Source: Microbulbifer sp. GL-2
GTDB taxonomy: Bacteria > Pseudomonadota > Gammaproteobacteria > Pseudomonadales > Cellvibrionaceae
Assembly (NCBI RefSeq): GCF_007183175.1
Contig: NZ_AP019807.1
Span: forward strand, 1,181,001-1,245,000
DNA length: 64,000 nt
Direction of reading: 5' to 3'
In this document: positions 27,110 to 35,428 of the stretch, one piece after another
How positions within the stretch are numbered: position 1 is the first letter of the stretch
Layout: the number at the start of each line of letters is the position of its first letter
Translations under genes and position numbers: made by a program
Notes under the pieces: model-generated
Told to the model about the DNA's origin: nothing
Database searches by the model: none
What the model saw: only the letters and a program-made list of their open reading frames with translations

Positions 27110-29106
27110 AAATCCAACTTAAACTCTTTAAGAGGCTGATAGCCGGGGAGAAGAGCCCTGAACTCACCTACTAAGGCCTCTGTCTGAATCGGGTCCTTGG
27201 CGCCTAATCTGGAAGCACAATTACTCAGCTCTTGGCCGATAACCGGACGTATCTGCTGAGCCTTGATACCATCTACTTTTGCTAGTTTTGAAAGTTGGGC
27301 TCCAACAGCGGCCACATTCATATCGAAGCCACAAGTAAGAGTCGCTTCCATCTCATTAAGAATTGTATCTATCTGTTTCTGCTTGATTGCCGTTAGGCGA
27401 CGCTGCTCGGCTCGCTCTTCCTGTCGGCGAAGACGCTCGGCTTCCCGTTCAGCTTCCAGCCGCTCAGTTTCTAGTCGGGCTTGCAGGTTTTCCCTATCTG
27501 TGGTGAGCTGAGACTTGATAGCCACTGCCTGGCTAGATACTCCATACCAGTTCGCAGCACTCCTCAACATTAAATCCGCTTGATCCAGATTACCCAGGTT
27601 TAACTGACCGGTTGCCGCGGCAAGGAAAAGCTCAGATATTTCACGCCGTGAATTATCCAGAAAATTTTCATCACTTGGGTTCAGCTCTGAATACTCTCTA
27701 AGCTCCAAACGAAGGTCATTTTCCCAGGCTGGTGTCAAGATACTCAACTTGATCAGTCGGCTAATCGCTTCTTTCTTATCGCTGATACGCCGTTCCAACA
27801 GCTCCTTCTGCAATTTAAGCTCTAGCTCAACTTTTACCCTCTCTTGTTCAGCCGTATTCTGCTGTTCCAAATAGTTGTAACCAACCCCAGCGCCAACAAG
27901 CATCATGGCAAAGGCACTTCCCAGAATCCATTTCCAGGTGTTGCTGACAAAAAAGGCCTGTACAAATTTCTCGACTGTATCAGTGCGATTTTCCCGTTTC
28001 AGCTCTAGAGCAGACTCAAGAGCACGCCATTCACGACGGTTAAGCCCCTTGATTCGCTTGAGTCGCAACTTCTGCTCAAAAGCCTTGTCTGCAGGAGTCT
28101 TGTCATAGGGATGGCGGCCACAAAACAGTTCATAGGCCACACAACCCAAGGCATAGACATCATCAGAGGGCGCAGGCTCACCCCCTTTTAACATTTCATA
28201 ACTCGCGTAGGCGGGAGTCAGGGCACCAAGGCTACCGGCATCAAATACCGTAGTCTCGCCAGTCTTGTTGGCAATCCCCCCTTCCGATACAGCCCGGGCG
28301 ATGCCAAAATCGAAAACCTTCGCCCCTTTATTTTTGGTGACGAAGATATTGCCTGGCTTAAAGTCTGAATGGACAATTTTATGCGAGTGTGCATAGATCA
28401 GCGCCTGACAGATATCTGAAAACACCGACCGTGCTTTTTCAGGCTCAAGGCCTACATCCGTATGATCACGCAGTAGCTTGTCAAGAGGAGCACCTTCCAG
28501 GAACTCCATTGTCATAAAAACACGATCCCCATCACGGTCAAAATCGTAGACCGTTACGATATTGGGGTGAGCCAGTGTTTGCGACTTACGCGCTTCGCGC
28601 TGTAAGGAGACAAAGGCATCAGGATGCTTCTGGAAGTCATCGTTCAGCAGCTTGATGGCAACATAGGGTTCGCTGTCATTGGCTTCCAGCTTACGGCGGT
28701 CGAGGGCCTTATATACTGCCCCCATACCACCAACACCCAGGAGTTTATCCAGTTCGAAGCGCCCTTTGATCACTGTCTTGGTGACCGCACCTGAGGGCAG
28801 AGGTTCGAAGGAATCTGGGGTTTCAGTGGGATTTGCCGGAATCCCTCCGGATAATTGAGCGCCGACCTTTTGGTGACTGGAAGCTTTATGTGGAGCAGGA
28901 CTGAAGACTGTCGCATCAGCTTCAAAATCTGCAGCGGCATTGGGGGTTATCGGCTGTGCTCCACGAATCCGCGGGTGGTCGTTGGCTCCAGTGGCATCCT
29001 GGCGCACGACGACAGTGACATCACCATCTTCTGTCAGCCCACTCTCGGGATGGTCTGAGCCGGGCGGAGTGCCACTCGGCCGAACAATACGTGTCTTATC
29101 GTTCAA
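27001..29106 (-). CDS. PpkA-like Ser/Thr protein kinase with transmembrane segment
   Basis: Hanks-type kinase of 701 codons. N-terminal 110 residues are Pro/Thr-rich and likely disordered. The kinase domain spans about 115-385: GVGGMG P-loop (124-129), Lys152, catalytic loop IVHSDFKPGN (HSD instead of HRD, Asp248), DFG (266-268) and the activation segment with TGETTVFDAG. A transmembrane helix (about 393-411) is followed by coiled coil and an Arg/Glu-rich stretch (about 550-590) in the presumed periplasmic part. TTG 29104-29106 has a perfect AAGGAGG five bases upstream and is the likely start. With pppA and tagH in the same cluster it fits the threonine-phosphorylation pathway that switches T6SS on. 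The last 20 or so residues (from GRGGGLAAV) look like out-of-frame sequence after the G7 run. It lies in line with tpsB/tpsA, so it could also be co-transcribed with them. Confidence 0.85.
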   Translation of the reverse strand: MNDKTRIVRPSGTPPGSDHPESGLTEDGDVTVVVRQDATGANDHPRIRGAQPITPNAAADFEADATVFSPAPHKASSHQKVGAQLSGGIPANPTETPDSFEPLPSGAVTKTVIKGRFELDKLLGVGGMGAVYKALDRRKLEANDSEPYVAIKLLNDDFQKHPDAFVSLQREARKSQTLAHPNIVTVYDFDRDGDRVFMTMEFLEGAPLDKLLRDHTDVGLEPEKARSVFSDICQALIYAHSHKIVHSDFKPGNIFVTKNKGAKVFDFGIARAVSEGGIANKTGETTVFDAGSLGALTPAYASYEMLKGGEPAPSDDVYALGCVAYELFCGRHPYDKTPADKAFEQKLRLKRIKGLNRREWRALESALELKRENRTDTVEKFVQAFFVSNTWKWILGSAFAMMLVGAGVGYNYLEQQNTAEQERVKVELELKLQKELLERRISDKKEAISRLIKLSILTPAWENDLRLELREYSELNPSDENFLDNSRREISELFLAAATGQLNLGNLDQADLMLRSAANWYGVSSQAVAIKSQLTTDRENLQARLETERLEAEREAERLRRQEERAEQRRLTAIKQKQIDTILNEMEATLTCGFDMNVAAVGAQLSKLAKVDGIKAQQIRPVIGQELSNCASRLGAKDPIQTEALVGEFRALLPGYQPLKEFKLDFCGHLVPGSGGRGGGLAAVIALQMAPRGQQWLLLKG
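27071..27077 (-). other. G7 homopolymer at the kinase/FGE frame junction
   Basis: Seven C on the plus strand, seven G on the coding strand. The kinase frame reads AGG GGG GGC GGT. Adding one G (or removing two) gives CGG TTT AGC TGC, the FGE frame. The position is exactly where the family-like sequence switches frame. Confidence 0.75.
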
Positions 29107-29712
29107 TTCCGCCTCCTTGGGAAAGTATTACGACATATCCAAATGCCGCAACAAATCTGTTACGAGCTAAGTAGGTGTGGTGATTAAAGGAGCAAAGTAT
29201 ATCGAACAGACTTGGGAGCAACAATGAAGGTATACTCGAAATAATTTGCCTACAGATGCCATCAATACGCTTCCCCAGTACTGATGCAGCGAACCGTAAG
29301 CCCTTCAGATAAATACAGACAATTACGCAGCCTTACAGCATGTTTTTTATACACAACCAAATCAAAATAAGTTTAATTAGGTTAAAAAAACTAACAATTC
29401 TTAATGGTTTCACATTCCTTTCAAATTTCACCAGATTCACTACCCCCTGATTCACCAATAGTGTTTCTTCATTTCAAATTATATTGGTGTCAGAGTCGAA
29501 TACGCACAGCTGGCATAATCCCGACAAGTGAATAAGTGCTTTGAATAATTGGTGCCAGAGTCGATTTAATAACAGAAAAATACTGTTTTTTTTTGCTTTT
29601 CCCTCTGTTTAAATCACCCCAGTTGCCACTGCGACGTTACCTGAGCTACTGACTCTTCGCCGTGGTAAAGGATTAACCACCAACATCAAAAGCCAAACAA
29701 GAGGGAATCCCC
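29107..29712. promoter_or_regulatory. Divergent intergenic region between the kinase gene and hcp
   Basis: About 600 AT-rich bases with no gene. It should carry promoters for both directions. A possible sigma70 pair for hcp is TTGAAT at 29541-29546 and TTTAAT at 29565-29570 (18-base spacing), which would give a long 5' leader. No clear sigma54 -24/-12 pair was seen. Two 16-base direct repeats lie within it. Confidence 0.45.
29484..29564 (+). repeat. Two direct repeats TTGGTGYCAGAGTCGA upstream of hcp
   Basis: TTGGTGTCAGAGTCGA at 29484-29499 and TTGGTGCCAGAGTCGA at 29549-29564, 65 bases apart, 15 of 16 identical, same orientation. The second copy sits inside the spacer of the candidate hcp promoter. 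They could be an operator or dispersed REP-like elements. Confidence 0.6.
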
Positions 29713-30201
29713 ATGGCTATCTACCTGAACTTCAATAACAAAGCCACCAAAGGTAACGTCACCGCCAAAGGTTACGAAGACTGGATCGAAGTTGACAGCT
29801 TCAACTTTGGTGTTGGCCGCGGTATCACCATGGAAGCCGGTGCTACCTCCAACCGCGAAGCCTCTCGTCCAAGCCTGAGCGAAGTTAGCCTCACCAAGCG
29901 CATCGACGCAGCTTCCGGTGGCCTGTTCAAGTCCTCTGTAACTGGTGACGAAGGCGTACCTGTAGAGATCCACGTAGTACAGACCGGTGCTAACTCTGTA
30001 GAAAAATACGCTGTTTACAAGCTGACCGACGTAATCATCTCTTCTTACAGCATTGGCGCTTCTGCCGGTGGTGCACCTCAGGAATCTATCTCCCTGAGCT
30101 TCGCCAAAATCGAAGCAGAGCTGGACCACGCTGATAAGAGCAACAAGAACCCGAAGAACATGAAGGTTGGATACGACCTCACTACAGCGACTCCGCTGTA
30201 A
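29713..30201 (+). CDS. tssD: T6SS tube protein Hcp
   Basis: 162-residue Hcp1-family protein that forms hexameric rings stacked into the inner tube, which is ejected on contraction and can carry small effectors in its lumen. The start MAIYLNFNNKATKG and the body (KGYEDWIEVDSFNFGVGRGI; NREASRPSLSEVSLTKRID; EKYAVYKLTDVIISSYS) fit the family, and the length is usual. GAGGG lies 7 bases before the ATG. Codon use is strongly biased and regular compared with neighbours, consistent with high expression. It heads the plus-strand block hcp-vgrG-DUF6931-PAAR. Confidence 0.97.
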   Translation: MAIYLNFNNKATKGNVTAKGYEDWIEVDSFNFGVGRGITMEAGATSNREASRPSLSEVSLTKRIDAASGGLFKSSVTGDEGVPVEIHVVQTGANSVEKYAVYKLTDVIISSYSIGASAGGAPQESISLSFAKIEAELDHADKSNKNPKNMKVGYDLTTATPL

Positions 30202-30262
30202 TTGGTTCGACTCTTTTCGGGTTGAACGGTGGCCTGCAGAGTATCTGCGGGCTACCGCCCTC

Positions 30263-30308
30263 CAGTTCTTTAGCTGAGTGCTTACACGAGCACTGACCTA
30301 AAGAACTG
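30263..30308 (+). other. Strong hairpin between hcp and vgrG
   Basis: CAGTTCTTTAG (30263-30273) pairs perfectly with CTAAAGAACTG (30298-30308), with an inner AGTGC/GCACT helix. No proper T-run follows, so it is more likely a stabilising or attenuating hairpin that lets hcp mRNA exceed vgrG mRNA. Confidence 0.6.
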
Positions 30309-30364
30309 CAGATTTTCAAAATCTCATTTCTTATTTGGCACCGTAGGGATAGTTGGGGCTGCCC

Positions 30365-32272
30365 ATGGCTACACTCAATCAAGATAAAAGAATGATTACG
30401 GTCGACAGCCCTGTCGGCACGGATGCGCTGATTGCAACGACCTTACAAGGTGAGGAGCATGTCTCCAAGCTTTTTCGCTATGAAGTACAGCTTCTGTCGG
30501 ATGATCACGCAATCGAACAAAAGGACCTTGTTGGCAAACCGGTAACCGTCTCTATCCACCACTCCGAGACACCGCGCCATATTAATGGCTATGTTACCCA
30601 GTTCTCCCTTCACGATGTAAACGCCGAAGGCGTGCGCAGTTATAGCGCAATTCTTCAACCTGGCCTGTGGTTCACGAGCCTCGGAGGCTCCAACAGAGTT
30701 TTCGAAAAGAAGTCTGCCAAGCAAATTCTCGAGGAAGTGCTCGGTGAATACAGCAAGGTTATCAAACTGACCTTAAAGCTAAATGCCGAATACATCACCC
30801 GTGAATACTGCGTACAGTTTGACGAGAGCGACTTTGAATTTATCAATCGCTTAATGGCAGAAGAGGGCATCTCCTACTACTTCAAGCACTCTGAAGGACA
30901 GCATGAGCTGGTGCTCTGCGATGATCCTCAGGATTTTTACGACTGTGAAAGTGCAAAAATTGAGTATGACGGAGGTGGCAGCCACCCCACAAAAAACACA
31001 GTGAGTAGCTGGAGAAGAAACTTCAACTACCATGGCGGCGGCTTTGAGCTCAAAGATTACAGTGAATTTACTGCCACCAAAGACAATAAGCAGCAAGTTA
31101 AAACCACCAGCAAGCTGAATGATGTCTCTAACTATCTGCGTGGTTTATATGGCCTGAACCACTTCCAGGCTGATGGCGAACACAAACACAAATTCACGGA
31201 TAGCTACCACAAGGCTCTGGCGGAGCGCGCCATGGAGGCTCAGGAAGCACTATTTGATGTGAGCCATGGACGTAGCGACTGCCCTTCCTTTACTGCCGGC
31301 GGGCGTTTTAATTTTGACCACAGCCTGTCGTCCGAAAAAGGGAAGTATCTTATTACGTCTGTGCATGTTTCAGCTGCAGACGGTAACAGTAACGAAACAC
31401 ACTTCCACAATACCTTCAGCTGTATTCCATCTGCGGTAATGCCACGCCCACAGCCGAATGTCTCTGCGAAGAAAATACACTCACCGCAAGTGGCACGTGT
31501 ATTGGAAGTTAAAGCAACCGCATCCGACAGCTCTCAGGACCCCTACACCCAACTGAAAGTGAAGTTCCCCTGGAACTCACAACAAAATAGTTGCTGGGTT
31601 AGAGTGATGCAGTCCTTTGCAGGCAAAAACTGGGGAGCAAACTTTGTACCCAGGGTAAACCAGGAAGTGGTTGTTACCTACATCAATGGCGACCCCGACC
31701 GTCCTTTAATTACCGGAGCGGTGTACAACGGCGATAATCCCGGCCCCAATTACACCGCCACTCAGAGCGGCTGGAAAACCGAATATGAAGGCAGCACCTT
31801 CAATGAGTTGCGGTTTGATGACAAAGGTGGCAACGAAGAAATCTATATGGAGGCCGGCAAGGATCACAACTTTGTTATCCATAATGACCAGTCCGGTAAA
31901 ATAGAAAATAAACAGACCCTCGAAGTTAAACAGGATCGTAGCATTACCGTAACTGATGGTAGCGAAGTAGTCACTATTGCCAAAGGTGACCAAAAATTGA
32001 ATGTGGATAAAGGAAACCAGACTGTCACTATTGGTTCAGGTAATCACACACTCAAAATTAGCAAGGGCTCACAAACCACAGATGCCATGGGCGCTATCAA
32101 GATATCCTCAAAAGCTTCAATTGAATTAAAGGTCGGGGGAAGCAGTATCAAATTAACCCCAGCGGGAATCACCATCAAAGGCACCATGCTTTCTTGCAAA
32201 GGCGACGCCACTGCCGAAGTGAAGGGCGGCGGCATGCTTACCCTGAAAGGCGGCGTGACTATGATCAACTGA
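30365..32272 (+). CDS. tssI: T6SS spike protein VgrG
   Basis: About 635 residues. Trimeric spike capping the Hcp tube, made of gp27-like domains (VSKLFRYEVQLLSDD; FDESDFEFINRLMAEEGISYYF), a gp5-type OB domain (QLKVKFPWNSQQNSCWVRVM; NGDPDRPLITGAVYNG) and a C-terminal beta-helix needle of VTIGSGNHTLKISKGSQT-like repeats, ending in LKGGVTMIN. There is no extra effector domain, so it is a structural, non-evolved VgrG that carries cargo through PAAR or adaptors. ATG 30365 is preferred to an in-frame TTG at 30353. The DUF6931 gene begins 16 bases downstream. Confidence 0.96.
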   Translation: MATLNQDKRMITVDSPVGTDALIATTLQGEEHVSKLFRYEVQLLSDDHAIEQKDLVGKPVTVSIHHSETPRHINGYVTQFSLHDVNAEGVRSYSAILQPGLWFTSLGGSNRVFEKKSAKQILEEVLGEYSKVIKLTLKLNAEYITREYCVQFDESDFEFINRLMAEEGISYYFKHSEGQHELVLCDDPQDFYDCESAKIEYDGGGSHPTKNTVSSWRRNFNYHGGGFELKDYSEFTATKDNKQQVKTTSKLNDVSNYLRGLYGLNHFQADGEHKHKFTDSYHKALAERAMEAQEALFDVSHGRSDCPSFTAGGRFNFDHSLSSEKGKYLITSVHVSAADGNSNETHFHNTFSCIPSAVMPRPQPNVSAKKIHSPQVARVLEVKATASDSSQDPYTQLKVKFPWNSQQNSCWVRVMQSFAGKNWGANFVPRVNQEVVVTYINGDPDRPLITGAVYNGDNPGPNYTATQSGWKTEYEGSTFNELRFDDKGGNEEIYMEAGKDHNFVIHNDQSGKIENKQTLEVKQDRSITVTDGSEVVTIAKGDQKLNVDKGNQTVTIGSGNHTLKISKGSQTTDAMGAIKISSKASIELKVGGSSIKLTPAGITIKGTMLSCKGDATAEVKGGGMLTLKGGVTMIN

Positions 32273-32288
32273 TGGGGATTAATCACTA

Positions 32289-32867
32289 ATGACTGACCTG
32301 ATTAAAGTACAGGCATTGACCGCAGCAGAATTACTGAAAAATTTTGAGGTGAGCGAGGAAGCGGAAGAACACCTGGTACCCGATACCGCTCCCGAAGTCA
32401 GTATTAATCAACTGGTTGATGCGTGTCTTTACCCAGATGCCATCAAACTATTAGCACACGGACTCCCCAAACGTGAAGCTGTTTGGTGGGCCTGTCTCGC
32501 GGCTCGGGATATCCAGGGTCCTGAAACTGATGAAGACAATGTAAATGCATTAATAGCCGCAGAAAGCTGGGCCAAGAAGCCCAATGAAGAGATTCGCTTG
32601 AAGTGCAAAACACTGGGCGATAAAACCAAGCACAAAACCCCCGCGAGCTGGGCTGCTACAGCGGCGAGTTGGTGTCATGGAAGTCTGGCGGCTGAAGGCG
32701 AGCCTGTGGTTGAGCCACCAGAGCATCTTTATGCACACGCCGTCGCCGGTAGTGTCACTCTCGCGGCAGTTTTATCTGACCCAGTCGATCCCGGCAAAAG
32801 ATTCGCCCGATATATGAGTCAAGGGCTGGACCTGGCACGCGGCGGCAATGGCAGGATAGAGGACTAA
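32289..32867 (+). CDS. DUF6931-type T6SS accessory protein
   Basis: 192 residues, no signal peptide or membrane segment. The segment AIKLLAHGLPKREAVWWAC is the hallmark of a family of unknown function (DUF6931, from memory) that occurs between vgrG and PAAR genes. An acidic N-terminus is followed by an all-alpha body with several Trp (VWWACLAAR, SWAATAASWCHGS). Position between spike and tip suggests help in loading or assembling the VgrG-PAAR tip, which is inference. It is tightly spaced with both neighbours (16 and 3 bases). Confidence 0.75.
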   Translation: MTDLIKVQALTAAELLKNFEVSEEAEEHLVPDTAPEVSINQLVDACLYPDAIKLLAHGLPKREAVWWACLAARDIQGPETDEDNVNALIAAESWAKKPNEEIRLKCKTLGDKTKHKTPASWAATAASWCHGSLAAEGEPVVEPPEHLYAHAVAGSVTLAAVLSDPVDPGKRFARYMSQGLDLARGGNGRIED

Positions 32868-32870
32868 ATA

Positions 32871-33164
32871 ATGGGCAAGCCGGCTTCGCGTATTACGGAC
32901 ATGCATGTCTGTCCAATGGTGACAGGCACCGTGCCCCATGTGGGCGGGCCAATTTTAAGCCCCGGAGCACCCACCGTTATTATCGGCGGTATGCCCTCAG
33001 CCACAGTCGGCAGTGCCTGTACCTGTGTGGGACCGCCCGATACCGTAGCTATGGGCAGTACTACCGTATTGCTGCAAAAAAAGCCTGCTGCCCGCATGGG
33101 AGATACAACTGGCCATGGGGGCAAGATCGTAATTGGATGTCCGACAGTTTTGATTGGCGGTTAA
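32871..33164 (+). CDS. PAAR-domain spike tip protein
   Basis: 97 residues, a bare PAAR domain. Conical protein that sharpens the VgrG spike and binds a metal ion through conserved His/Cys. Visible elements: KPASRITDMHVCPMV, GGPILSPGAPTVIIGG, and ARMGDTTGHGGKIVIGCP. Ends in VLIGG with no C-terminal extension, so cargo must bind by another route. Begins 3 bases after the DUF6931 stop; probably translationally coupled. Confidence 0.95.
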   Translation: MGKPASRITDMHVCPMVTGTVPHVGGPILSPGAPTVIIGGMPSATVGSACTCVGPPDTVAMGSTTVLLQKKPAARMGDTTGHGGKIVIGCPTVLIGG

Positions 33165-33671
33165 TTAATATTCTACCCATAGTGCTTTGATATAAAAAAT
33201 AGATTGTCTGGGCATAAAATAAAAAAAGCCACCTTTGTTTGGGCAAGCAGGTAATTATTTACCTTAAATACAACTCACAGATAGTTACGAAAAAGCGAGC
33301 CACACATAAAAACCAAGTAGCTCCTTTATGTTTTTAGCCTGATATCTACTAGCTTCAAAGTTAATTAGCTGCATATTAATTTATATATTCGCATCCATTT
33401 AGCGTGAAGTAAAAACATTAACTTCAAACTCTTTAATGCACTTCATATAGTTCAGCCCTGCAGCTACGACGAGATAAATAACCGCTTAACAAATAAAGGC
33501 TAACTTGCCATAGAAAATCTTCGAAATTATCCTTTAGTTAGTGTGTGCATCCAAGGCATTCATCTACAGAGAGTTTTAAGCAGGCCAGATACGATGAAAA
33601 AACCCAATCAGGCTTAAAATGAAAAATCTGAAAATTGAGCTCATATATCCTAACGTGAAAAACTAACCCTT
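33165..33671. other. AT-rich intergenic region before the effector pair
   Basis: About 500 bases, clearly richer in A/T than the T6SS core. No terminator of quality and no credible gene; only very short frames occur. It marks the left side of a compositionally different effector cassette (33.2-35.3 kb). Confidence 0.5.
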
Positions 33672-34154
33672 ATGTACAATAAAATATCACCTCTCAAAAT
33701 AACATCAATAATTTTATCTCTTCTATTTATCTCAGGAGGAACTTACGGAATGGCGTTTTTAAACCCCCTTAAAGCATGCACGTTTTCAGAAATGAAAATT
33801 CGACTCACCTTAAATGGCGAACCCGCCGCAGGTGCAAAAGTTATTCGGACAATTGACTGGAAAGATGAGCAAGTTGACTTCTTTACTTCAGATGAAGATG
33901 GGAATATTGATCTTCCTGCAAAATTTGAAAGCTCATTTACTCAGGCGCTACCTGTTGAATTTATTTCCTCGCAAAGCATAAACGTAGAATATAAAAACAA
34001 TAACTATTTAATTTGGATTTATGCAAAAAGAAATCCTGGTGAAAATTCAGAGATGAACGGTAACCCGATTAATCTAACGTGCGAACTCTCTGACGAGCCA
34101 AAAACAGAAAGAAAGTTCAAGTCAGCGGTAAAGACCTCGTGCAAATTTATTTAA
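33672..34154 (+). CDS. DUF6795-like protein, candidate immunity or accessory protein of the lipase
   Basis: 160 residues. The core (CTFSEMKIRLTLNGEPAAGA, then TSDEDGNIDLPAKF, then NGNPINLTCEL) resembles the DUF6795 family as I remember it: a small beta-rich domain that in other genomes occurs near T6SS effectors. From ATG 33672 there is a signal-like hydrophobic stretch (KITSIILSLLFISGG) that would send it to the periplasm, where an immunity protein to a lipid-degrading toxin would be needed. A second in-frame ATG at 33750 has a much better ribosome site (AGGAGG, 10 bases) and would give a cytoplasmic protein beginning MAFLNPLKAC. Which start is used decides its location. The lipase gene follows after 22 bases. 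Confidence 0.7.
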   Translation: MYNKISPLKITSIILSLLFISGGTYGMAFLNPLKACTFSEMKIRLTLNGEPAAGAKVIRTIDWKDEQVDFFTSDEDGNIDLPAKFESSFTQALPVEFISSQSINVEYKNNNYLIWIYAKRNPGENSEMNGNPINLTCELSDEPKTERKFKSAVKTSCKFI

Positions 34155-34176
34155 AACTAAAAAGGATCAAAAAACA

Positions 34177-35331
34177 ATGCTCACACCACAATATAGTGCT
34201 CAGCTTGCTGCAGATATTTACTTAATCAAGAAACCTAATGATCAAAAGCTTTTCTTTGATCTATACAAGGACGATTTTGACATAAAAGAAAACCTCCCTA
34301 ATAAAATGCAAGGAAAAACAGGTGCTTTTACTCTAATAAAAAGCACTCACGCGATGGGCATCGCGACATGTGGTAAAGATAATTTTAAAGGGCAGGCTTT
34401 TGTAGCTTTAAAAGGAACTGCCAGCGGTTACGATCTGTTAACAGATCTAAATGCAGGTATTAAACGATTCCATACTGGTGGGTCAGTACATCAGGGCTTC
34501 TACTATACATTCGAAAGCTTCTTTCCCCAGCTAGAAAATTTTTCTCAAAATCTTCCATCTAATATACATACAATACACTGCATTGGGCATAGCCTAGGTG
34601 GGGCTTTAGCGACTCTAGCTGCGGACTGGCTCTCCTCTAACACAGGAAAAACTGTAAAGCTTTACACTTATGGGAGCCCCAGGGTTGGACTTGATCAATT
34701 CTCCAATAATTGTAAACGTCGATTAACTCCTGACAATATCTACCGAGTTTATCATCGAGCCGATGCTGTTCCCATGGTACCTACTTGGCCATTTGTTCAT
34801 GTACCTAACGGCGGAGCAGGTGATTTTGAACTACCAAGCCCAAGCTATAATCCTCTTACTAATCATAGTAGTGAAACCTATATTGACTCTGTCGCACCGA
34901 ATGAAACGAGCCTTGATTGGGACATGGTTAAACAAAGAAAGCCAAAAGGCAATTTGGATAAAAGCATCGAGGCATGGCTCAAATCTGATGGTATTCTATC
35001 ATTATCCATGAATACCGCTTGGATCGCAGGAGAGGCGTTACTCTGGGTATTAAAGAAGATTGGTCACTTGGCTGGAATCTCTCTAGTTGTCGCAGGAAGT
35101 ACAACATTTACAATCTTAGACAGATTAGCAATATTCTTACACAACGCCTACCAAGTTAGTAAAGATATTTCTTTCTGGGTAATGCGCCTTATACGTAGAT
35201 TTGCGCAGTTAATCGGTATGACTATCGTAGAAGGCGTGGATATCACCGTCTCATTTATACGCATGGTGTTCTTGCGTATGCACAGGGTCATCTCTGACTT
35301 GGTAATGAGAGCAGGACGAATGATCCATTAA
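34177..35331 (+). CDS. Class-3 lipase, candidate T6SS phospholipase effector
   Basis: 384 residues, no Sec signal. The alpha/beta-hydrolase core belongs to the Lipase_3 family: ALKGTASGYDLLTDLNAG, nucleophile elbow GHSLGGAL (Ser139), TYGSPRVGLDQF, HRADAVPMVP (Asp196) and FVHVPNGG (His208) form a complete Ser-Asp-His triad. The last 110 residues contain hydrophobic helices (LSMNTAWIAGEALLWVLKK; ISLVVAGSTTFTILDRL) likely to insert into membrane. Absence of a signal peptide, a membrane-seeking tail, and position directly after vgrG-PAAR and a putative immunity gene fit a Tle-type antibacterial effector. Substrate (phospholipid) is inferred. The gene is AT-rich relative to the tss genes, suggesting separate acquisition. 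Confidence 0.85.
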   Translation: MLTPQYSAQLAADIYLIKKPNDQKLFFDLYKDDFDIKENLPNKMQGKTGAFTLIKSTHAMGIATCGKDNFKGQAFVALKGTASGYDLLTDLNAGIKRFHTGGSVHQGFYYTFESFFPQLENFSQNLPSNIHTIHCIGHSLGGALATLAADWLSSNTGKTVKLYTYGSPRVGLDQFSNNCKRRLTPDNIYRVYHRADAVPMVPTWPFVHVPNGGAGDFELPSPSYNPLTNHSSETYIDSVAPNETSLDWDMVKQRKPKGNLDKSIEAWLKSDGILSLSMNTAWIAGEALLWVLKKIGHLAGISLVVAGSTTFTILDRLAIFLHNAYQVSKDISFWVMRLIRRFAQLIGMTIVEGVDITVSFIRMVFLRMHRVISDLVMRAGRMIH

Positions 35332-35379
35332 TCTGGTTTAGCATAAGTAACTATAGCAATATGGCATTAAGTGGTACCC

Positions 35380-35424
35380 AGCCCAGTAGTGCAATCCAGT
35401 GGACTCCACTGCTGGGCTAGTTTT
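35380..35424 (+). terminator. Terminator between the lipase gene and clpV (convergent)
   Basis: AGCCCAGTAGTG (35380-35391) pairs with CACTGCTGGGCT (35407-35418) over 12 positions with one wobble; AGTTTT follows on the plus strand. It lies between two convergent genes and may also stop clpV transcription. Confidence 0.75.
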
Positions 35425-35428
35425 CTGA

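Noticed and set aside
29571..29594. AACAG/CTGTT hairpin followed by a long T-run upstream of hcp, possible attenuator.
   Set aside because: Only five mostly A/T pairs; too weak to act as an intrinsic terminator, and no leader peptide is evident.
33601..33671. Tiny frames before the DUF6795-like gene.
   Set aside because: About 15 codons, no conserved features and no clear leader function.
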